From the NCBI GenBank assembly GCA_027025255.1, contig JALVRC010000054.1:1-6068 (forward strand): a stretch of 6,068 bases of DNA. The letters are read 5' to 3'. The notes beneath the pieces are model-generated. The model did no database searches. It worked only from the letters and a program-made list of their open reading frames with translations, and was not told where the DNA came from. Origin of the DNA: Caldifarciminota bacterium. Lineage in GTDB: Bacteria > Hydrothermota > Tepidihabitantia > B3-TA06 > JALVRC01. This document shows, piece by piece, positions 1 through 6,068 of this stretch (its first letter is position 1; each line of letters starts with the position of its first letter). A program made the translations under genes and the position numbers.

Positions 1-678
1 ACTTTGGACGCCAGTAGAATTGTTAAGATAAAACGGATTTTTCACCATACAGGTATCATAGGAACTATAGGATCGGGGAAATCCATCTTGGCCTCTCTGT
101 TGCCCAGAATATATGAACCACCAAAAAATACTATTTTCATTGATGGCGAAAGTATTTTTTCCTATCCAATAAAGAATCTAAGAAAGGACATATCGTATGT
201 TACACAAAGTACCTTTTTATTTTCTCTTACAATCAAAGAAAACCTTTTACTTGCCAATCAAAATGCTACTCAAAAGGATATTGAGAATGTTTCCAGAATA
301 TCAGGACTGTATGATGAGATAATAAAATTTCCGGAGGGGTTCAATACGCTTATAGGAGAAAGAGGAATTACACTATCTGGGGGACAAAAACAAAGATTGG
401 CTTTAGCACGAGCATTGTTAAAACCTTCCAGGATTTTGATTATGGATGACCCATTATCTGCTGTTGATGCTAACAAAGAACACCAAATTATAACAAACCT
501 TAGAGACTTTATTAGAGACCAAACTGTAATTCTTATTTCTCAAAGGCCAGCAACTCTTTCGCTCGCACAATATATCTACGTATTTGATGATGGGCAGATT
601 GTTGAACATGGTACTCACAGAGAGCTCATTAATAAAGATGGGCTTTATAACTTTTTCTTAACCCTCCATAAGCGATGA
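1..678 (+). CDS. ABC exporter subunit 1, ATPase domain (5' end outside window)
   Basis: This is the C-terminal ATPase domain of a half-transporter, probably the degenerate-site partner of a heterodimeric ABC exporter in the cytoplasmic membrane. The frame is open to the window edge. A TTG at base 4 could be read as a start, but a real start must lie upstream because the membrane domain and first ATPase strands are missing. Numbering from base 1, I see Walker A GTIGSGKS (21-28), Q-loop Gln69, signature LSGGQ (125-129), Walker B ILIMDD (145-150) and D-loop SAVDA (153-157). The catalytic Glu after Walker B is Asp150 and the switch His is Gln181 (ISQR). That pairing is known from the non-hydrolytic site of TM287/288-type exporters. 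The roughly 17 residues before Walker A do not show the usual Gly-Glu lead-in. The stop overlaps the next gene's start (ATGA), implying coupled translation. The substrate cannot be told from this domain. Confidence 0.93.
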   Translation, partial: TLDASRIVKIKRIFHHTGIIGTIGSGKSILASLLPRIYEPPKNTIFIDGESIFSYPIKNLRKDISYVTQSTFLFSLTIKENLLLANQNATQKDIENVSRISGLYDEIIKFPEGFNTLIGERGITLSGGQKQRLALARALLKPSRILIMDDPLSAVDANKEHQIITNLRDFIRDQTVILISQRPATLSLAQYIYVFDDGQIVEHGTHRELINKDGLYNFFLTLHKR

Positions 679-2699
679 GACACGGACAATTAAATATTTC
701 ATCCTCAGGGAAAATATACGATAGCCGAATTATAAAAAGGCTTTATAAATACGTTCAAAAAGATATATATCTTATTGTAGGTGGTATAATTGTAAGCCTC
801 ATAATGACAATTTTACAATTATATATGCCTTTGATTTTTAAATCAGCAGTAGATAATTATATAGTTAAAACAGTACGGATAATTAATATTAAAAACTTAA
901 AAGAACTACACATAAAAGGTATCCCTATAGATGATTCTCTTTTGGCTGTAAAAGAAAGAGTTTTAAAGAAGAATCCTCATTTAAGACCTCTCGATAAAAA
1001 GATATATATATATTTTATAAAAAAATATAGAAAAGATATTAAATTCAAGCCCTCTTATATTAGCAAGGATTACATCTTCTTCGAATACAGTCTTTTAAAC
1101 AGAATACCAAAAGCCCTCCTTATATCCTTAAGAGCAAGCGATATAAATGGACTCATAAAAACCGCCATTGTATTTCTTATTGTAATAATTATAAGTTTTT
1201 TTGCTTCCTTTGCTCAAGTTTTCCTCCTCACGTATGCTGGACAAAAGATACTTCATAGATTAAGAGTGGATGTATACAACCATGTGTTAAAACTTCCTGT
1301 TAAATTCTTCGATACACAAAAAAGAGGAAGACTGGTAACCAGAGTAACTAACGATGTACAGACTATCTCTCAGCTTTTCAGTGAAGTCCTTCCTTCAGTT
1401 ACTGGTGACGTTCTTATACTTTTAGGCATTATGGTTTTTTTACCTATTATCAATCTAAGACTATCTATGATTCTCTATGCTATACTCCCTGTATTGTTTT
1501 TAAGCATATACTATTTCAGAATACTATTAAGAAAAGCCTACAGAAAGGTTAGGACTTTGCTTTCAAACCTTAACAGTTTTATCTCTGAAAATATCAGTGG
1601 CATTCAAACAATACAGATACTTCAAAGAGAAGAAAAACAAAAAAAAGATTTTAATGAAATTAATCATGCCTACTTTAAAGCAAATTATAAACAGTTTCTT
1701 ATCTTTGCTGTATTCCGTCCTTTTATTAATTTTCTCTCTTCCCTGGCTCTTGCCCTTGTTATTTATTTCGGGGGTATAAGTGTTATAACAGGACTTGCGA
1801 CTCTTGGCACATTAATAGCTTTTACTGCCTATATAGAACGCTTTTTTAACCCTATTAGAGACATATCTGAAAAATTCAATATATTACAATCAGCAATGGC
1901 TGCTGGGGAAAAAGTATTTGAAATAATGGATACTAAGATAGAAGAGAATTCTGGCAATATTAAAACTCATACCTTCAAAGGTAAAATTGAATTTAAACAT
2001 GTCTGGTTTGCGTATGAAAAGAATAATTATGTTCTAAAAGATGTTTCATTTACTATTGAACCAGGAGAAAAAATAGCTATTGTCGGACCTACTGGTGCAG
2101 GTAAAACTTCTATTATAAATCTAATGTTCAATTTTTATGATGTAAATAAAGGTGAGATACTTATTGATGGTCAAAACATCAAAGAATATGATAAAACTTA
2201 CTTAAGAAAAAACATTGGCGCTGTACTTCAGGACATTGTATTGTTTGCAGACACTTTAGAGGAAAACATTACATTAGGAGAGACATTTTCTAAAAAAGAG
2301 ATAGAAAAAGCACTTGAAATTGTCCATATGAAAGACTTTGTAAAAAAACGCTTTAATGACAATACAGAAATCCAGGAGGAAGGTTCTAATCTCTCTCAGG
2401 GAGAGAAGCAACTTCTAAATTTTGCAAGAGCTTTACTCTTTAAGCCTGCCATCTTTATTATGGATGAAGCAACAGCAAATGTAGATTCTAAAACAGAAGA
2501 TATTATTCATAATGAACTTAAATCCTTACTTAAGGAAACAACAACTATTATAATTGCTCACAGATTATCAACTATAAAGATTGTAGACAGGATACTCGTA
2601 ATTTCTAATGGAAGTGTCATTGAGAATGGTACTCATGAGCAATTGATGCAGAAAAAGGGTATCTATTACAATCTATATAGGTTGCAAATGGCAAAGTAA
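675..2699 (+). CDS. ABC exporter subunit 2, membrane domain plus ATPase (complete)
   Basis: A full-length 674-residue half-transporter, expected to pair with the upstream subunit and export a drug, lipid or peptide; the substrate is unknown. Order: TM1 about 31-57, a long hydrophilic segment about 64-157, TM2 about 160-186, then the rest of a six-helix exporter domain to about 390, and the ATPase domain from about 435. Motifs seen: FFDTQKRGRLVTRVTND (211-227, coupling region), A-loop Tyr447, Walker A GPTGAGKT (471-478), Q-loop Gln519, Walker B AIFIMDE with catalytic Glu598, D-loop ANVDS (601-605) and switch His629. The signature reads LSQGE (573-577) rather than LSGGQ. It is therefore the canonical Walker A/B partner with the altered signature, the mirror of subunit 1. 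The ATG lies in ATGA with the upstream stop. No strong Shine-Dalgarno precedes it, which fits translational coupling. The TM1-TM2 segment is longer and more basic than I expect for the family. Confidence 0.95.
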   Translation: MRHGQLNISSSGKIYDSRIIKRLYKYVQKDIYLIVGGIIVSLIMTILQLYMPLIFKSAVDNYIVKTVRIINIKNLKELHIKGIPIDDSLLAVKERVLKKNPHLRPLDKKIYIYFIKKYRKDIKFKPSYISKDYIFFEYSLLNRIPKALLISLRASDINGLIKTAIVFLIVIIISFFASFAQVFLLTYAGQKILHRLRVDVYNHVLKLPVKFFDTQKRGRLVTRVTNDVQTISQLFSEVLPSVTGDVLILLGIMVFLPIINLRLSMILYAILPVLFLSIYYFRILLRKAYRKVRTLLSNLNSFISENISGIQTIQILQREEKQKKDFNEINHAYFKANYKQFLIFAVFRPFINFLSSLALALVIYFGGISVITGLATLGTLIAFTAYIERFFNPIRDISEKFNILQSAMAAGEKVFEIMDTKIEENSGNIKTHTFKGKIEFKHVWFAYEKNNYVLKDVSFTIEPGEKIAIVGPTGAGKTSIINLMFNFYDVNKGEILIDGQNIKEYDKTYLRKNIGAVLQDIVLFADTLEENITLGETFSKKEIEKALEIVHMKDFVKKRFNDNTEIQEEGSNLSQGEKQLLNFARALLFKPAIFIMDEATANVDSKTEDIIHNELKSLLKETTTIIIAHRLSTIKIVDRILVISNGSVIENGTHEQLMQKKGIYYNLYRLQMAK

Positions 2700-2736
2700 A
2701 ACACACATTACTTCTATACTTTTCACATACTTAAAC
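2700..2736. other. Convergent intergenic gap between exporter and murJ
   Basis: These 37 bases separate the stop codons of two convergent genes. They are AT-rich and I find no GC-rich stem followed by a T-run on either strand. The best inverted pair is AAAGTA (2694-2699) with TACTTT (2717-2722), six weak base pairs across a 17-base loop, which is not a convincing terminator. Transcription may end by another mechanism or run into the opposite gene. Confidence 0.6.
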
Positions 2737-4263
2737 TTACTTCTTTAAATACTCTCTTATATTTATTCTCATGACTACCTTAAGTAAAAGCACATAAATG
2801 CAGGTAAACAAAATACCTGAAACAATCAATTCTAAAAGTTTCACAAAAAAGCTTTCCATAACCAGATATCTCAATCCATACAACACACCAATACCAGGGA
2901 TAAGACTTATACCAGTAATAACTAAAATTTTTAAAGAAAAAATAAGTGTTGGTTTAATGTAATAATTCCCTATCTTCTTTAAAAGAATTATACTAAGAAT
3001 AGTAAAAACCGAGAAAGAAGTCATGGACGTTGCGAAAGGAAAGGCTTTAAATCCCCAAACCCACATCAAACTAACATTTAAGCCTATATTAACTATTACG
3101 CCGACTGCTGCTGCAATCATAGGCAGTTTTGCCTTCTTTAGGCTATAGAATGCAGCTGATAAGGTTCTTTGAGAACTTGCAGCCCATATCCCTATAAGAT
3201 AAAGCCTGAGCACTGAAGCAGTCGCCTTAACATCAATATGGGTAAACCTTCCTCTCTCAAACAAAACTGAAACAATCTGAGGAGCAAAGAACATAAAGAA
3301 TACTGCTGCCGGGATAAGAAACAATGAAACACTTCTTAGTGAACGTGCTACTGCTTTTTTTAATTCTTCTATATTCTGCCTGGAAGCTATTTTAGAAAAC
3401 TCAGCAAGACTAACACTCCCAATAGCAGTTCCAAAAAGAGCAACAGGGAGATGCATTACCCGATAACCGTAAGAAAGATAACTAATACTTCCCTGTTTCA
3501 AAAGAGCAGCAAGGAATGTATCTACTGCAGCATTTATCTCTATAAGGCCTAAACCCAAAACCATAGGAATCCACAATTTTAAAACTTCATAAAGTCCTTT
3601 GTCCTTGAGCGTTATATGAAAAACATATATAAAACCTTTTTTAACACTCCACAAAAAATTAAGAAGAAACTGAGAAAAAACACCTGCTAAAACGCCTATA
3701 GCCATACCAACAATAGGAGGATTTACTATATTAAAAAGAACAATAGCAAATCCAATCGATACAATATTGAATACAGCTGAGCTAAATGAGGGAATAAAAA
3801 ATATCTTTTTATTATTTAGATAAGCCATTGCCCACGAGGAAGCAGAAATAAATATAATAAACGGAAACATAATCCTCGTAAGATAGATTGTTAACTCAAT
3901 CTTTCCAGGTACTTTTATAAACCCCAGAGCAAAAAACTTTATAAAATAAGGGGCAAAAAAAACACCTATTATTGTCAAGAAAAGTGTTAATATAAACAAA
4001 ACGTTTAAGAGGTTTGAAGCAAAAATATTCTGCTCTTCTTTCTTTCGCCTTGCAAGAACAGGAAGAAATGCACCGGAAAGAGCCGATTCAGCAAAGAAAT
4101 CTCTTAAAAGATTAGGAATCCTGAATGCTAAATTAAAGGCATCTGCATACATTCCTGCTCCAAAAAGAAAAGCAAATACAACCTCTCTTATAAGCCCGGT
4201 TAAACGTGAAAAAAGTGTTCCGACACTGAAACCTACGATATTCTTTAAAAACCCCTTTTGCAT
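2737..4263 (-). CDS. murJ: Lipid II flippase MurJ (MviN family)
   Basis: An integral membrane protein of the MOP superfamily that moves the peptidoglycan precursor lipid II across the cytoplasmic membrane. Its 508 residues match the usual family length (E. coli about 511) and hydrophobic segments run throughout, consistent with 14 helices. The N-terminal family signature is clear: FSRLTGLIRE (18-27), FGAGMYADAF (34-43), RIPNLLRDFFAESALS (48-63). Arg20, Arg26, Arg54 and Arg268 (in YGYRVMHLP) align with the essential cavity arginines of E. coli MurJ (18, 24, 52, 270). LFERGRFTHIDV (334-345) is another conserved family stretch. An in-frame stop lies just upstream of the chosen ATG, and no better start is seen. 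The gene begins 16 bases after the ftcD stop. The only Shine-Dalgarno-like match, AAGG at 4278-4281, overlaps that stop and sits 14 bases away, so translation probably depends on ftcD. A generic polysaccharide flippase is the alternative, but the arginines argue for MurJ. Confidence 0.95.
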   Translation of the reverse strand: MQKGFLKNIVGFSVGTLFSRLTGLIREVVFAFLFGAGMYADAFNLAFRIPNLLRDFFAESALSGAFLPVLARRKKEEQNIFASNLLNVLFILTLFLTIIGVFFAPYFIKFFALGFIKVPGKIELTIYLTRIMFPFIIFISASSWAMAYLNNKKIFFIPSFSSAVFNIVSIGFAIVLFNIVNPPIVGMAIGVLAGVFSQFLLNFLWSVKKGFIYVFHITLKDKGLYEVLKLWIPMVLGLGLIEINAAVDTFLAALLKQGSISYLSYGYRVMHLPVALFGTAIGSVSLAEFSKIASRQNIEELKKAVARSLRSVSLFLIPAAVFFMFFAPQIVSVLFERGRFTHIDVKATASVLRLYLIGIWAASSQRTLSAAFYSLKKAKLPMIAAAVGVIVNIGLNVSLMWVWGFKAFPFATSMTSFSVFTILSIILLKKIGNYYIKPTLIFSLKILVITGISLIPGIGVLYGLRYLVMESFFVKLLELIVSGILFTCIYVLLLKVVMRINIREYLKK

Positions 4264-4279
4264 TGGGGAAAACTAAACC

Positions 4280-5932
4280 TTAGATACCAAGCTTGGTATC
4301 AATTAAAGAAAGTATACCTTTCTTAATTTCTTTTGCCCTGTTTAACAGACTATCAGCTTTTTCCTTGACAGTCTTTACAAAATCTTCATCTTGGATGCTG
4401 TTTAAATTTATAACTACATTGTAATATGCCCCTTCTGCCGAGGCATAGCACATCAAAGCCCCTACAGCAGCATCACTTATTGAATTCACATTACCCTTAC
4501 GAGCAACTGGCATAATAATCTCAAGTGTTTTTACAGCAATCTCAAGAGTTGTCAATGGAATATTCGTGGCCTCCTTTGTAGCCTCCTCAACAGCCATTTT
4601 CCTTACATCCTTTTTAGATTTAAATGCAGACATAAGCTTGTTAAAAGCCTCTGTATCCTTATCAATTAATCTCAAAAAATTATCCTTAAAATGCTGAAAT
4701 CTTTTGCCAAGACTCATAAATTCCTGCTCTATCCCCTCATAACCCTTTTTACCAATTGAAAGGTTTATAACCATATTAGGAAGGGCAGCTCCAATTGCGC
4801 CAGCAAGAGCTGAGACACTACCTCCTCCCGGAGCAGGCGATTCTCTTGAAATCTCATCCACAAAATTATTTATCTTCATATTAACAAGCTTTGACGGTTG
4901 AGCTATTCTATACTCTATTACTTTTTCATAAATATCAAAATTCCCAAGTTGATTAAGGCCTAACGAAAGCACTGCAAAATGTAAGATATCTCTTTCTGGT
5001 AAAGCAATGGATCTTTTCTGCATGTTCAAATAGTACTCTCCAACTTCTTTTAATGCCTCAAGGGGAATAAGGCCAACAAGTTCACTTCCAATTACACGCA
5101 GCCCAAGTTTTTCCGCCTCCTCTTTAACTGTTTCATAAACCTTATACAAAGGAGTTATATGATAATTGGTAAGATTAATAGAGACCTGAGCAAAACCGTA
5201 CTCATCTATATACCAACCTATCGCCTTAACATTCTTCAAAAGTCCGGGTTTTCTTATGATCTTGCCATTTTCGTCCCTTAGAATTTTACCATTCTCATCT
5301 CTTTTTGCTCTACCCTGTTCTCTAATATTTAAAGCAATCTCGTGAGCAAGCTTTCTGTCGCGAGTATTAAGATTAACATTATAAGCTATCAAAAATTCTC
5401 TTGCGCCAATTACAGTAGCTCCTGATTTCTCGTTGAATGCTGAAGGCCCGAAATCTGGCTTCCATCTTTCATCCCTCATTTTATCCTTCAATCCTTCGTA
5501 TTCACCCTTTCTTATATTTGCAAGGTTCTTTCTTTCTTGAGTTAAAGCAGAATTTTCATATAGATAAACAGGAATTCCTAACTCTTCTCCTACCCGTTTA
5601 GCCAATTTTTTTGAAAGCTCAACAACCTCTTCTGTTGTAATCTCGGATACAGGGACTAAAGGACAAACATCTGTAGCTCCCATTCGCGGATGCTCTCCCC
5701 TGTGTTTCCTCATATCAATAAGTTCTTGTGCTTTTTTTATAGCATTAAAAGCGGCTTCTATAACACTTAAAGGCTCGCCAATAAAAGTAACTACAGTTCT
5801 ATTAGCTGCTTCGCCTGGATCTACATCTAAAAGAAAAACTCCCTCAACCTTTTTTATTTCATTTGTAATTGCATTTATAATATTTTTATCTTTACCCTCA
5901 CTAAAATTTGGTACACATTCTACAAGCTTCAT
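4280..5932 (-). CDS. ftcD: Bifunctional glutamate formiminotransferase / formimino-THF cyclodeaminase
   Basis: A cytoplasmic folate enzyme joining two steps of histidine breakdown. It transfers the formimino group from N-formiminoglutamate to tetrahydrofolate, releasing glutamate, then cyclises the product to 5,10-methenyl-THF with loss of ammonia. At 550 residues it is close to the mammalian fused enzyme (541). The transferase part spans about 1-325, with VECVPNFSEGK near the start and GEHPRMGATDVCP (79-91), where His81 aligns with catalytic His82 of the mammalian enzyme. FGPSAF (161-166) and GWYIDEYGFAQVSINLT (239-255) also match the family. The cyclodeaminase part spans about 350-545, with APGGGSVSA (367-375) and DKDTEAF (424-430). 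An insertion at about 211-226 is a tandem octapeptide. No hut genes are in view. The start is preceded by AAGGAG at 8 bases and overlaps the lon stop (ATGA). Confidence 0.96.
   Translation of the reverse strand: MKLVECVPNFSEGKDKNIINAITNEIKKVEGVFLLDVDPGEAANRTVVTFIGEPLSVIEAAFNAIKKAQELIDMRKHRGEHPRMGATDVCPLVPVSEITTEEVVELSKKLAKRVGEELGIPVYLYENSALTQERKNLANIRKGEYEGLKDKMRDERWKPDFGPSAFNEKSGATVIGAREFLIAYNVNLNTRDRKLAHEIALNIREQGRAKRDENGKILRDENGKIIRKPGLLKNVKAIGWYIDEYGFAQVSINLTNYHITPLYKVYETVKEEAEKLGLRVIGSELVGLIPLEALKEVGEYYLNMQKRSIALPERDILHFAVLSLGLNQLGNFDIYEKVIEYRIAQPSKLVNMKINNFVDEISRESPAPGGGSVSALAGAIGAALPNMVINLSIGKKGYEGIEQEFMSLGKRFQHFKDNFLRLIDKDTEAFNKLMSAFKSKKDVRKMAVEEATKEATNIPLTTLEIAVKTLEIIMPVARKGNVNSISDAAVGALMCYASAEGAYYNVVINLNSIQDEDFVKTVKEKADSLLNRAKEIKKGILSLIDTKLGI
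4283..4300. repeat. Perfect 18-base palindrome at the 3' end of ftcD
   Basis: GATACCAAGCTTGGTATC equals its own reverse complement over all 18 bases. It encodes the last six residues of FtcD (DTKLGI) and is followed directly by the stop codon, with the murJ start 16 bases beyond that. In RNA it could fold as a 7-bp stem with a 4-base AGCU loop. On the minus strand the next bases are TAAGGTTTAGTTTT, a broken T-rich stretch rather than a clean T-run, so a strong intrinsic terminator is unlikely. A weak attenuator, an mRNA-end stabiliser, a dyad protein site or coincidence are all possible. Confidence 0.85.
5255..5302 (-). repeat. Tandem 24-base repeat inside ftcD (two octapeptides)
   Basis: FtcD residues 211-218 read RDENGKIL and residues 219-226 read RDENGKII, so seven of eight positions are identical. 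The DNA copies (5279-5302 and 5255-5278) differ at 7 of 24 bases. Six of these are silent third-position changes and one gives the Leu/Ile difference. The repeat sits between REQGRAK and RKPGLLKNVKAIGW. The mammalian enzyme, as I recall it, has only a few residues between the matching flanks, so this is an insertion in a charged surface-type loop of the transferase domain. Confidence 0.85.
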
Positions 5933-6068
5933 CGCTTATTCTCCTTTTTAAATTTAAAAAGAAAATGAAGTACATCCATTATTTCTTTAAAATAATGAAA
6001 TTTAAGACCCTTTTTAACATTTTTGGGGACCTCTTCTACATCAACTTTATTCTCAAAAGGTAATAAAA
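5929..6068 (-). CDS. lon: Lon ATP-dependent protease, C-terminal end (5' part outside window)
   Basis: Reading the minus strand from 6066 gives 45 codons and a TGA at 5929-5931, too short to stand out as a normal open frame. The peptide begins LLPFENKVDVEEVPKNVKKG and continues LKFHYFKEIMDVLHFLF. This matches the C-terminal end of Lon, where E. coli reads IPFENKRDLEEIPDNV and then a helix ending EEVLTLAL. Lon is a cytoplasmic AAA+ serine protease that degrades misfolded and regulatory proteins. Its Ser-Lys dyad lies a little upstream of this segment, outside the window, so activity cannot be judged. A short Lys-rich tail (FKFKKENKR) ends the protein. The TGA overlaps the ftcD ATG (ATGA), and the ftcD ribosome binding site lies inside the last lon codons. 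Another S16-family protease with the same end is the main alternative. Confidence 0.85.
   Translation of the reverse strand, partial: LLPFENKVDVEEVPKNVKKGLKFHYFKEIMDVLHFLFKFKKENKR
5941..5946 (-). promoter_or_regulatory. Ribosome binding site for ftcD
   Basis: AAGGAG on the minus strand lies 8 bases before the ftcD ATG, an ideal match and spacing. It is embedded in the last lon codons (the Lys-Glu of KKENKR). It supports the chosen ftcD start, and it means ftcD can be loaded independently as well as by coupling to lon. Confidence 0.85.

Noticed and set aside
4..6. TTG as the true start of exporter subunit 1
   Set aside because: The protein would lack its membrane domain and the first ATPase strands, and no ribosome site can be seen; the frame is open to the window edge.
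1..54. A pair of compensating frameshifts restoring a Gly-Glu lead-in before Walker A
   Set aside because: Reading the second frame gives a Gly at about base 40 but the wrong spacing to GIIG and stops on both sides, so no simple repair restores the family pattern.
270..476. Minus-strand open frame of 68 codons
   Set aside because: It lies wholly inside the exporter ATPase domain, has no family resemblance and is a shadow of the conserved signature and Walker B region.
1002..1013. AT dinucleotide run inside exporter subunit 2
   Set aside because: It codes in frame for Ile-Tyr-Ile-Tyr in an AT-rich gene; there is no sign of a frameshift or regulatory role.
1639..1646. Run of eight A as a programmed frameshift site
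   Set aside because: The reading frame continues intact with good family similarity on both sides, and no stimulatory structure or alternative product is evident.
1597..1779. Plus-strand open frame of 60 codons
   Set aside because: It is an out-of-frame reading of exporter subunit 2; its hydrophobic end mirrors the membrane helix codons of the true frame.
2694..2722. AAAGTA / TACTTT inverted repeat as a terminator
   Set aside because: Six AT-rich pairs with a 17-base loop would be too weak to act as an intrinsic terminator.

Overview
The window comes from an AT-rich bacterial chromosome. It holds two convergent gene blocks that meet at a 37-base gap near position 2700. Arginine is mostly coded by AGA/AGG and genes are packed with start/stop overlaps or very short spacers. 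No RNA gene, insertion sequence, CRISPR array or phage gene is visible. A lipid II flippase indicates a peptidoglycan-walled bacterium. A fused formiminotransferase-cyclodeaminase together with this base composition would fit a low-GC anaerobe or thermophile from a poorly sampled lineage, but the phylum cannot be fixed from the sequence alone.

Left block, plus strand (1-2699): two ABC exporter half-transporter genes joined by an ATGA stop/start overlap. The first is cut by the window edge and shows only most of its ATPase domain. The second is complete, with a membrane domain followed by an ATPase domain. Their ATPase motifs are complementary. Subunit 1 has an intact LSGGQ but lacks the catalytic Glu and switch His. 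Subunit 2 has the Glu and His but an altered signature, LSQGE. This is the pattern of a heterodimeric exporter with one hydrolytic and one degenerate ATP site (TM287/288, BmrCD, LmrCD type). Subunit 2 also carries a large, strongly basic loop between its first two membrane helices.

Right block, minus strand (read from 6068 down to 2737): the last 45 codons of a Lon protease gene, then ftcD, then murJ. The lon end is short and was found by translating the minus-strand edge. lon and ftcD overlap by ATGA, and ftcD and murJ are 16 bases apart, so the three are probably one transcript. It links protein quality control, one-carbon/histidine breakdown and cell wall precursor flipping, which have no obvious shared pathway.

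The less ordinary details are a tandem octapeptide repeat inside FtcD, a perfect 18-base palindrome forming the last six codons of ftcD just before murJ, the basic loop of the second ABC subunit, and the non-standard residues before Walker A in the first ABC subunit. I see no convincing new multi-gene system; the window is mostly housekeeping and transport genes with some unusual local features.
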